From contig JBDTNL010000003.1 in assembly GCA_039933785.1 (NCBI GenBank), positions 1 to 64,000 of the forward strand: a DNA stretch of 64,000 bases, written 5' to 3'. The position numbers and the translations under genes are program-made. Below the pieces are notes generated by a model. The model saw only the letters and a program-made list of their open reading frames with translations. It was not told where the DNA came from and made no database searches. Shown here in pieces: positions 20,464-27,235 of the stretch (position 1 is the first letter of the stretch; the number at the start of each line of letters is the position of its first letter). Source of the DNA: JBDTNL01 sp039933785. Lineage in GTDB: Bacteria > Acidobacteriota > Thermoanaerobaculia > Multivoradales > JAGPDF01.

Positions 20464-21246
20464 CTAGGCCCTCATCCCGAGCCGTGCCAGCATCTCGGCA
20501 TCGGCTCGGGCCTCGCGACTCGGGGAGACGACCAGCGTGGTGGCGAGGCTGACCTCGGCGCCCGGCAGTTCGTTGAGCCGTATGCGCTCCATGCGCGGTT
20601 CGCACACCGGGAAGGGGGCCGCCTCGTAGAGCACGATCTCGTGGCTCGCCGCGTAGTGCCGCCTGAGTTCTTCCGTCAATACGGCAAGTCCGCGCCGGCT
20701 CCACAGCATGCCTTCGCGATAGGTGAGCACCCCGATGGCTCCGATCTGCCAGATGACCAGCAGGCTGCGGTTGTCGAAGCGGCGCCGGGATATGAGAAAG
20801 TCCGTGGCCTCGAAGCTCTGGCACCCGTATTCCCCTGGATCGAGACCAAGGTCGGCGAACAGACAATCCTCGGCCGAGATCCCCGGCAGCATGCGCGCCG
20901 GCAGGCCCTCTGCGCGCGCGCGGCGAATGGCCTCGTGGGATGGATCGACAAAAACGCCGGGGTGACCGTAGAACGCGGCGCACACCCTGTGGCCCTGACG
21001 CACCGGAGCCAGAATACGCTCCGCCATCTCGTGGTACGTGCGTTCGCGGGCCCGTCCGGGGACGTAGGCGTCGGCGAGCGACTCGGCCGAGTCGTTGAGC
21101 GACTGCAGCCAATGCACGGTCACCGGATCGCTCACCAGGTAGAACAGCCTCGAGGCGCCCCGCATGTGGGCGAGCGCCTCGAGGGTGGTGTGTCCGGCGG
21201 CGATGAATCCGGTGCCGACGATCGTGAGATCGCCGCCCCGGTTCAC
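20464..21246 (-). CDS. Borosin peptide backbone alpha-N-methyltransferase (split type)
   Basis: A 260-residue SAM-dependent tetrapyrrole-methylase-fold enzyme. It matches the borosin methyltransferases (fungal OphMA, bacterial SonM) closely: LTIVGTGF at the N-terminus, FYGHPGVFVDPSH (residues 92-104), ARMLPGISAEDCLFADLGLD (117-136) and FEATDFLI (145-152). By recalled alignment to OphMA, its catalytic Tyr66, Arg72, Tyr76 and Tyr98 correspond to Tyr61, Arg67, Tyr71 and Tyr93 here. It lacks the C-terminal clasp and core of OphMA and is split-type: the substrate is the separate protein encoded at 21254-21613. The GTG start is 7 nt after the precursor stop. The enzyme should place methyl groups on backbone amide nitrogens of the precursor core. 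A generic TP methylase (CobA or RsmI type) is unlikely because those lack these blocks. Confidence 0.93.
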   Translation of the reverse strand: MNRGGDLTIVGTGFIAAGHTTLEALAHMRGASRLFYLVSDPVTVHWLQSLNDSAESLADAYVPGRARERTYHEMAERILAPVRQGHRVCAAFYGHPGVFVDPSHEAIRRARAEGLPARMLPGISAEDCLFADLGLDPGEYGCQSFEATDFLISRRRFDNRSLLVIWQIGAIGVLTYREGMLWSRRGLAVLTEELRRHYAASHEIVLYEAAPFPVCEPRMERIRLNELPGAEVSLATTLVVSPSREARADAEMLARLGMRA

Positions 21247-21253
21247 TGGCGGG

Positions 21254-21613
21254 TCACTTTTTCGGCTTGCCCTTGCCGGTCTTGGTGGTCTTGACGATCG
21301 ACGTCTTCACGATCGCGGTCTTGGCCGTCTTCACGATCGGCTTCTTGACTATGGGCTTCTTCACGATCGGACGCTTGACGATCCGCGTGGCGGCGGCGGC
21401 GCCCTTGACGATCGGCGTCTTCACGATCGCGGCCGGTTCTTCGCCGAGGTAGTCCTCGAGCGTTGCGGCCGAGGCACCGCGCAAAGCCGCGCGGTCCGCC
21501 GACGAGAGCCCCGCGGCGGCGGTCGTGCCGTCCGGATCCTTCATGTACCGGGCGTGCAGTTTGGCGTTGGTCGAAAGCTTGATCAGAAACGCCGCGAGAT
21601 CTTTCTTTCCCAT
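21254..21613 (-). CDS. Borosin precursor peptide with (IVK)-repeat core
   Basis: A 119-residue protein preceded by a strong GGGAGGA Shine-Dalgarno (21618-21624) four bases from ATG. Residues about 4-57 form a helical domain (KDLAAFLIKLSTNAKLHARY, KDP, AAAGLSSADRAALRG) that resembles the Nif11/LigA-like borosin-binding domain of split-borosin precursors such as SonA. Residues 63-110 are the putative core: eight Ile-Val-Lys units (at 63, 68, 78, 83, 88, 93, 101 and 106), mostly spaced five residues apart and often preceded by Pro. The tail is Lys/Gly-rich. The methyltransferase gene follows in the same operon. Residues that are methylated and the cleavage site cannot be read from sequence. The repeat could give a multiply methylated cationic peptide or several copies of one short product. 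Confidence 0.88.
   Translation of the reverse strand: MGKKDLAAFLIKLSTNAKLHARYMKDPDGTTAAAGLSSADRAALRGASAATLEDYLGEEPAAIVKTPIVKGAAAATRIVKRPIVKKPIVKKPIVKTAKTAIVKTSIVKTTKTGKGKPKK
21284..21427 (-). repeat. Repetitive core region of the borosin precursor
   Basis: Forty-eight codons encoding eight IVK units. On the plus strand this appears as recurring blocks of the form tcttcacgatcgg or tcttgacgatc. The DNA copies are similar but not identical, and the amino-acid units (IVKT, PIVKG, RIVKR, PIVKK twice, PIVKT, AIVKT, SIVKT) are conserved in Ile-Val-Lys while the flanking residues vary. Confidence 0.88.
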
Positions 21614-21617
21614 AAAA

Positions 21618-21624
21618 TCCTCCC
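21618..21624 (-). promoter_or_regulatory. Strong ribosome binding site of the borosin precursor
   Basis: Read on the minus strand the sequence is GGGAGGA, then TTTT, then ATG (21613-21611). It is a near-perfect Shine-Dalgarno, fixing the precursor start. The methyltransferase start has no comparable site, so the precursor is expected to be made in excess, as is usual for a RiPP substrate. Confidence 0.8.
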
Positions 21625-21716
21625 GTGATCGAAAGCAATTGAACTCGGCTCAGTCTACGTGAACTGACGGGGAGCCGACAGCCGTAAGATCGGGCCGCGG
21701 CTCCTCGTTCAGCGAC

Positions 21717-23507
21717 TTACTTGGTCGCCGTGCCGGCCTTGACCGCCGCGATCCAGGTGTCGATGCGCGCCGAGAGCACGTCGAGCGGCAGGGCTCCGGC
21801 CCCCAGCACTTGGTCGTGGTACCCGCGGATGTCGAACTTGGCTCCGAGCTCCGCCTTGGCGTGCTCGCGCAGCTCCTTGATCTTCAGCTGACCGATCTTG
21901 TAGCCCAGCGCTTGGCTCGGCACCGCGATGTAGCGGTCGGTCTCCGACTGCACCTCGACCTCGTCGATGCCGGAGTGATCGTGGAAGAACTGCACCACCT
22001 GCTCGCGCGTCCAGTGCTTGTAATGGAAGCCGGTGTCGACGACCAGGCGGATGGCGCGCAGCATCTCGTCCATGTAGTGGCCGTACAGGTTGTAGGGATC
22101 TTGGAAGAAGCCGACCTCGCGGCCGAGGTCCTCCGAGTACAGGGCCCAGCCCTCGATATAGGCGGTGTTGCCACCCTGGGCGCGGAACTGCGGCAGTTCC
22201 GGCAACTCCTGAGCGATCGAGATCTGCATGTGGTGACCGGGAACGCCCTCATGGTACGCGGTGGTCTCGATGTTGATCGTCTTGCGGTGAGCGAAGTCGC
22301 CGGTGTTGACCATGACGATGCCCGGGCGCGAGCCGTCCGCAGTGCCCTGGTTGTATTCGGCGCCCGAGGCTTCCTTCTCGCGGAACTCCTCGATTGGCTT
22401 CACGATGCACTTCGCCTTTGGCAGCAGGCCGAAGAGTTGCGGCAGCTTCTCGTTCATCTGCGCGATGTACTTGGAGTACAGGTCGACGATCTGCTGGCGC
22501 GACTTGGCGTGGAGCTCCGGATTCGCCTCGATGGACGCCGACAGCGCTTTCCAATCCTTGAAGTGCAGTCCTTCCGCGACCTTCTGCATGTCGCCTTCGA
22601 TACGGCTCACTTCGCGGAGACCGAGCTCGTGGATCTGCTGCGGCGTCATGTCGGTCGTGGTCGAGGATTTCACCAACGCCGCGTAGCGCGCGTCGCCGTC
22701 CGGCAGGGACCACACGCCGGGCTCGGTGCGGCCGTTGGGCGCGTAGTCTTTGCGGACATAGTTCGCGAACTTGACGTAGGAGGGCATCACCTGGTCGCGA
22801 ATCGCGCCGAGGATCTGCTCGCGGATGCGCTTCTGGTCGGCTTCGCTGACCGCTTTTGGGAACTTGGATAGCGGCACGGCGAAGGGGCACTCTTCGATCT
22901 TTTGCTTAGCGATGCCGTCGGCCTGATCGGCGACCTTGGCGAGCAGAAACTTGGGTGGCATGAGCTGGTCGGCGAGCCCGGCTCGCATCAAACCGAGGGT
23001 CTCATCCATGACTCGCGGGAAGCTCTTCAGACGGGCGATGTAGTCGTCGTAGTCCTTGACCGTGTCGAAGGCCAGGAACTGCACGAAGCCCGGCGCCTGG
23101 ATGTGAATTCCGTAGTTCTGCGCCACGGGCATTTCCCAGTTCTTGAAATGCGCGTTGTCGAGCGTTTCGTTCAGATCGCGGAGCATGAGCGTCTTGTTGA
23201 GGGCTTCCTGCTCGGGGAATCCCGCGGTGTCGATGGCCGCGAAGCGAGTCTTGAACTCGGCCAAACGCTTCAGGTTGGCGGCGATCGCCTCGGGCGTATT
23301 GCTGCTCCAACGATCGTTGTAGCGCTTGTCGCCGAGGATCGACGCGAACTCGGGGTTGACGCTCAGGTTGTACTCCCAGTGTTCCTTGATCGCGCTGTCA
23401 AGCGCCTTGCGGCGGGCCTCGAGATCGCCAGGGACGGCGACTGTCTGGGCAAACGCGGCGCTGGCCAACAGGCACAGCGCGGCGGCGGACACGAACATGC
23501 TTCTCAT
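21717..23507 (-). CDS. DUF885 family exported peptidase-like protein
   Basis: A 596-residue protein with a clear signal peptide (MRSMFVSAAALCLLASAAFAQ) and GGAGAAG five bases before ATG. DUF885 features include the motif TTAYHEGVPGHHMQ (around residue 420), which looks like a metal-binding HExxxGHH site, YIEGWALYSEDLG, the ALGYKIGQLKI segment and a C-terminal FHDHSG. DUF885 proteins are predicted zinc carboxypeptidase-like enzymes; few are characterised. Length is typical. It lies 103 nt upstream of the borosin precursor on the same strand, so read-through into that locus is possible, and an involvement in its processing or in peptide scavenging is conjecture. DUF885 proteins are generally common in this phylum independent of RiPPs. 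Confidence 0.9.
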   Translation of the reverse strand: MRSMFVSAAALCLLASAAFAQTVAVPGDLEARRKALDSAIKEHWEYNLSVNPEFASILGDKRYNDRWSSNTPEAIAANLKRLAEFKTRFAAIDTAGFPEQEALNKTLMLRDLNETLDNAHFKNWEMPVAQNYGIHIQAPGFVQFLAFDTVKDYDDYIARLKSFPRVMDETLGLMRAGLADQLMPPKFLLAKVADQADGIAKQKIEECPFAVPLSKFPKAVSEADQKRIREQILGAIRDQVMPSYVKFANYVRKDYAPNGRTEPGVWSLPDGDARYAALVKSSTTTDMTPQQIHELGLREVSRIEGDMQKVAEGLHFKDWKALSASIEANPELHAKSRQQIVDLYSKYIAQMNEKLPQLFGLLPKAKCIVKPIEEFREKEASGAEYNQGTADGSRPGIVMVNTGDFAHRKTINIETTAYHEGVPGHHMQISIAQELPELPQFRAQGGNTAYIEGWALYSEDLGREVGFFQDPYNLYGHYMDEMLRAIRLVVDTGFHYKHWTREQVVQFFHDHSGIDEVEVQSETDRYIAVPSQALGYKIGQLKIKELREHAKAELGAKFDIRGYHDQVLGAGALPLDVLSARIDTWIAAVKAGTATK

Positions 23508-23620
23508 GGTGGCTTCTCCGGAGGGTCGTGACTCGTGTGGACGGAAGGATACCTGTGGAGACTACGCCCGAGGACTTGCAAGGTTTCATCCTTCCGGCTA
23601 GTCCACTAGGATGCGCTGCG

Positions 23621-24700
23621 ATGCTCTTTCGTTGGTTGCTGCTGCTGGTGCCGGCGTCGCTGGCGGTCCACTATTTTGTTGCGGTGCCTCCGGTGCTGGA
23701 TTTTGCCGCCGCGATCCTCGCCATCGTGCCGCTGGCCGAGTGGATCCGCCGGGCCACCGAACAGCTGGCGCACCGATTGGGCTCGGCGATCGGCGGCCTG
23801 TTGAACGTGACCTTTGGCAACATGGCCGAGCTGATCCTGGCGATCTTCGTCCTCTTGGATGGCAAGGCCGAAGTGGTCAAGGCGCAGATCACCGGCTCGA
23901 TCATCGGCAACGGATTGCTCGGTCTTGGTTTGGCGGCGGTCGCGGGAAGTTGGGGCCGGCGCAAGCAGACTTTCAATCGCGAGACTGCCGGGCGGCTCTC
24001 GAGTCTGCTCATCCTTGCGGTGGTCGCGCTCATGGTGCCGGCGTTGTTCGACTACACGGAGCGTCCGCTGGTCGGCGCCGCGGCGCGCTCAGGGTTGGAT
24101 GAGCACCTGAGTCTGGGTGTTTCGCTGGTCTTGATCGGGGTCTACGCGGCGAACCTGATCTATTCCCTGGTCACGCACCGCGACGTGTTCGAGAGCGCCA
24201 ACGAGGACGAAGAGAGCGACCCCGCGGAGAAGCGCTGGTCGGCGGCCGCGGCGATGTTGGTGCTGGTCGTCGCCACGGGTTTCACGGCTTGGGAATCCGA
24301 GATCGTCGCCGGTCGGCTCGACTCGGCGGCCGCGAGCCTCGGCCTCTCGACCTTCTTCCTCGGCGTGATCCTGCTGGCGGTGATCGGCAACGCGGCGGAG
24401 TACGTGGCGGCGGTGTATTTCGCGCGTCGGGACCGCATGACCCTAGTGATGGGCATCACGGTCGGCTCCTCGATTCAGGTGGCGCTCCTGGTGGCGCCGC
24501 TGCTGGTGTTGATTTCGTATGCGGTGGGCAAACCGATGAACTTGGTGTTCTCGAATCCGCTCGAGCTGATCGCCGTCGCCGCCACCGCGTTCACCGTGAA
24601 CGCGATCGCCCTCGACGGCGAGTCGAACTGGTTCGAAGGCGTACTCCTGCTCGCCGTGTATGCGGTGCTGGTCTTGGCCTTCTTCTTCGTCACTGTCTAA
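23621..24700 (+). CDS. Ca2+/H+ antiporter (CaCA family)
   Basis: A 359-residue polytopic membrane protein with about 10-11 helices. It has the two alpha-repeat motifs of the cation/Ca2+ exchanger superfamily: GNMAELILAIFVL (66-78) and GNAAEYVAAVYFA (256-268), each with the essential Glu, separated by an acidic cytoplasmic loop (EDEESD, 195-200). It exports Ca2+ (or another divalent cation) against protons at the inner membrane. ATG 23621 gives a first helix directly; upstream in-frame codons are not conserved. The SDR gene follows after 12 nt. Confidence 0.93.
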   Translation: MLFRWLLLLVPASLAVHYFVAVPPVLDFAAAILAIVPLAEWIRRATEQLAHRLGSAIGGLLNVTFGNMAELILAIFVLLDGKAEVVKAQITGSIIGNGLLGLGLAAVAGSWGRRKQTFNRETAGRLSSLLILAVVALMVPALFDYTERPLVGAAARSGLDEHLSLGVSLVLIGVYAANLIYSLVTHRDVFESANEDEESDPAEKRWSAAAAMLVLVVATGFTAWESEIVAGRLDSAAASLGLSTFFLGVILLAVIGNAAEYVAAVYFARRDRMTLVMGITVGSSIQVALLVAPLLVLISYAVGKPMNLVFSNPLELIAVAATAFTVNAIALDGESNWFEGVLLLAVYAVLVLAFFFVTV

Positions 24701-24712
24701 GGGGATACGTCG

Positions 24713-25534
24713 ATGAGCACACTCGCCGGCAAGACGGTCTTCATCACCGGTGCCAGCCGCGGCATCGGCCTCGCGATCGGCCTGCGCGCGGCGCGCGACG
24801 GCGCCAACGTGGCGGTGGTGGCAAAGACCGCCGAGGCGCACCCGAAGCTTCCCGGCACGGTGTTCACGGCCTGCGAGGCGATCGAGCAGGCCGGCGGCAA
24901 GGCGCTCGCCTGCGTCACCGACATTCGATCCGAGGAAGCCGTTGCGGAGGCCGTGCGCCGGACGGTGGGAGCCTTCGGAGGGATCGACATCCTGGTCAAC
25001 AACGCGAGCGCCATCCAGCTCACCAAGACGCCGGATACCACGATGAAGCGCTTCGACCTCATGCAACAGGTGAACGCGCGGGGTACGTACCTTTGCACCC
25101 AGGCCTGCTTGCCCCATCTTCGCCAGGCGTCGAACCCGCACGTGCTGACGCTCTCGCCGCCGCTCAACATGGAGCCGCGGTGGTTCGCGCCGCACGTCGC
25201 CTACAGCTTGGCGAAGTTCGGCATGAGCCTCTGTGTACTCGGGCATGCGGCGGAGTTCGCGGGTGAAGGCATCGCGGTGAATGCGCTCTGGCCGCGCACC
25301 GTGATCGCAACCGCGGCCGTCCAGAACCTGCTCGGCGGCGACGAGGTCATGCGGCGGTCACGGAAGCCCGAGATCATGGCCGACGCGGCGCACGTCATCC
25401 TCACTCGCCCGAGTCGGGAGTTCACCGGGCACTTCTGCATCGACGACGAGGTCCTGCGCTCGGCTGGAGTCACCGATCTCGAGCACTACTCAATGGTTCC
25501 AGGGAGCGACCTGATGCCGGATTTCTTCGTTTGA
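24713..25534 (+). CDS. Short-chain dehydrogenase/reductase, HSDL2-like
   Basis: A 273-residue SDR. It has the Rossmann motif TGASRGIG (about 12-19), NNAS (about 97-100) and the YxxxK pair in AYSLAKFGMS. The long insertion after strand 2 (AKTAEAHPKLPGTVF) and the ending NALWPRTVIATAAVQNLLGG then FCIDDEVLRSAG are typical of the hydroxysteroid-dehydrogenase-like 2 type. The catalytic Ser position is occupied by LTLSPP, consistent with that family. AAGGGGA precedes ATG 24713. The substrate is unknown, probably an acyl or lipid alcohol. Confidence 0.9.
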   Translation: MSTLAGKTVFITGASRGIGLAIGLRAARDGANVAVVAKTAEAHPKLPGTVFTACEAIEQAGGKALACVTDIRSEEAVAEAVRRTVGAFGGIDILVNNASAIQLTKTPDTTMKRFDLMQQVNARGTYLCTQACLPHLRQASNPHVLTLSPPLNMEPRWFAPHVAYSLAKFGMSLCVLGHAAEFAGEGIAVNALWPRTVIATAAVQNLLGGDEVMRRSRKPEIMADAAHVILTRPSREFTGHFCIDDEVLRSAGVTDLEHYSMVPGSDLMPDFFV

Positions 25535-25559
25535 TCTCGAGCCGGGCCGGTTGACGGGA

Positions 25560-27161
25560 TCAGTGTGAACAGGTCGCGAGAAGCTCCTGCAGCGCGATCC
25601 GGCTGTCCGTTGGAAGAGAGCCTTCGCGGATGGCCAGGAACGAGTAGCGCGGCGCGAGGGTCTCGCGTTGCCCAGAGACGGCGGCTCGCTCGGCCCAGGC
25701 ATCGATCTGCGACTCTTTCGACATCAGGATCGCCCAGCGCCGCACGTTCGCTGGCAGCAGCGCCTGCCGATCGACGAAGTCGTAGGCGCAAGGGATCGCC
25801 AGCACCCGGCCGGCGCTCCAGAAATTGATCGGGTAGGTGGCCCAGTACTCGCCGACCACGACTTCGACGCCCCGCGCATCGAGGTCGGCGAGCAGCTGCT
25901 GGTCGTTCTCCATTTCCCGCGTCCACGTCTGCCGGGTGGATCTCCCGGGCCAGTGGTAGCTCGCCACATTGAACAGCAGGACGCTGGCGGCGAGCAGAAT
26001 CGCCAGCGCGCGACTGCGCCGCGCCGCGAAGGCGCAGCCCGCGGCGAGCACTCCGGGGATGACCAGGTTCGCCGGCATCAGGTAGCGCACGGTGTAGCCG
26101 CGCATCTGGCCGGCCTCGGAGAAGATGTTGAAAACCACGGTGGCGAGCAACACGCCGACGATGAGCAGCCACGGGGATGCCAGGCGTCGCTCGTCACCGG
26201 GCTCGTCGAGACGGCGGAATCGGAACACGAAGAGTCCGGCCGCCGATGCGTAGGCCAGCAAGACGATCGGCCGCAGCCAGGGCAGCAGGCGGCTCGGAGC
26301 ATCGGTCAGTGAGAAGACCAGGCTCTCCACGGTCGGCGCCGCAAATTCGGGGAGGCTGTAGGTGACGAAGTAGCGAATGTTGTCGACGATCGCCGCCATG
26401 CTGCGGGCGGGCCGCACGCCATACACCTGGAACGACGCCAGCGGATGGACGATGTTGTATCCAATCCAGGGTGCCGCGCCGAGCAGGGCGGAGGCGAGGA
26501 CGAGGCTCAGGAACTTCCAATCGCGGAGCACCTCGCGCCGTTTCACCGCCAGCCATAGTGCGGCGGGACCCAGGCAGAAGAGTGTCTGCGGCGATTGCCA
26601 CCAGGCGAGGCCCGCCGCGAGGCCGAACCCGAGCGCTCCCCAACGGTCAGTTGGGCCCGTCCGGACGAGCCGGGCGGCAAGCCAAAGAATCGCTGCGCAG
26701 AGCAAGGGGACTGGGGGATAGCCGTTCGGCATATACGTCCAGAAGAGAAAGCTCGGCGACGGCAGGACGACGAAGGCAAGGGCCAGGACCGCGGCGCGGC
26801 GCGGGAGGCCCTCGCGCCAGAAGAGCCACTGGCAGACGACGGTGAGGATTCCTAGCGTGATCGGGTAGAGCGCGAGCGCCAGCCGCGAAGGCCCCAGGAG
26901 GGCGAAGATGCCGGCGGTCAGATAGGAGCCCAGCGCTCCGATCCGCAAGCCCACGAAGAAGATCGGACGCGCGCCGTGCAGGATGTCGATCGCCTGCATT
27001 CCGGTGATGACCGCATCGGCTTCGGCGGCGTAGCGGTGCACCGGCAGGCTGATCGCGATCTGGAGCGCTGCGCCCAGGGCGAGGAGACCGAGAACTACGA
27101 GGTCGAGCCTGAGCTTGGCGCGCTCGACCATCGGTAGACTGGGAGAGGCTTCGCTGCTCAT
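25560..27161 (-). CDS. Polytopic membrane glycosyltransferase-like protein (GT-C type)
   Basis: A 533-residue protein with about 10-11 hydrophobic segments. After the first helix there is an AEADAVITGMQAIDILHG loop, a place where PMT/ArnT-type GT-C enzymes carry acidic residues, then YMPNGYPPVP and further helices, and a final extracytoplasmic domain of about 130 residues (WPGRSTRQTWTREM onward, with VVVGEYWATYPINF). This is the general layout of dolichol-phosphate-mannose-type transferases that use lipid-linked sugars on the outer face. No family signature is strong enough to name a substrate. It lies head to tail behind the ABC-F gene. Confidence 0.65.
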   Translation of the reverse strand: MSSEASPSLPMVERAKLRLDLVVLGLLALGAALQIAISLPVHRYAAEADAVITGMQAIDILHGARPIFFVGLRIGALGSYLTAGIFALLGPSRLALALYPITLGILTVVCQWLFWREGLPRRAAVLALAFVVLPSPSFLFWTYMPNGYPPVPLLCAAILWLAARLVRTGPTDRWGALGFGLAAGLAWWQSPQTLFCLGPAALWLAVKRREVLRDWKFLSLVLASALLGAAPWIGYNIVHPLASFQVYGVRPARSMAAIVDNIRYFVTYSLPEFAAPTVESLVFSLTDAPSRLLPWLRPIVLLAYASAAGLFVFRFRRLDEPGDERRLASPWLLIVGVLLATVVFNIFSEAGQMRGYTVRYLMPANLVIPGVLAAGCAFAARRSRALAILLAASVLLFNVASYHWPGRSTRQTWTREMENDQQLLADLDARGVEVVVGEYWATYPINFWSAGRVLAIPCAYDFVDRQALLPANVRRWAILMSKESQIDAWAERAAVSGQRETLAPRYSFLAIREGSLPTDSRIALQELLATCSH

Positions 27162-27235
27162 AGCGACGTCACCTCGGTCTCGGGGAAGTCATCGCGGTCC
27201 GTAAAGCGAGGCTTCGAAGCGGAGGTCTAGCCCGG

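Noticed and set aside
21243..21638. Alternative frame over the borosin precursor (begins MLSITGGFYG)
   Set aside because: It has no Shine-Dalgarno and an Arg/Asp-biased composition; the frame with GGGAGGA and a helical leader is clearly the real one.
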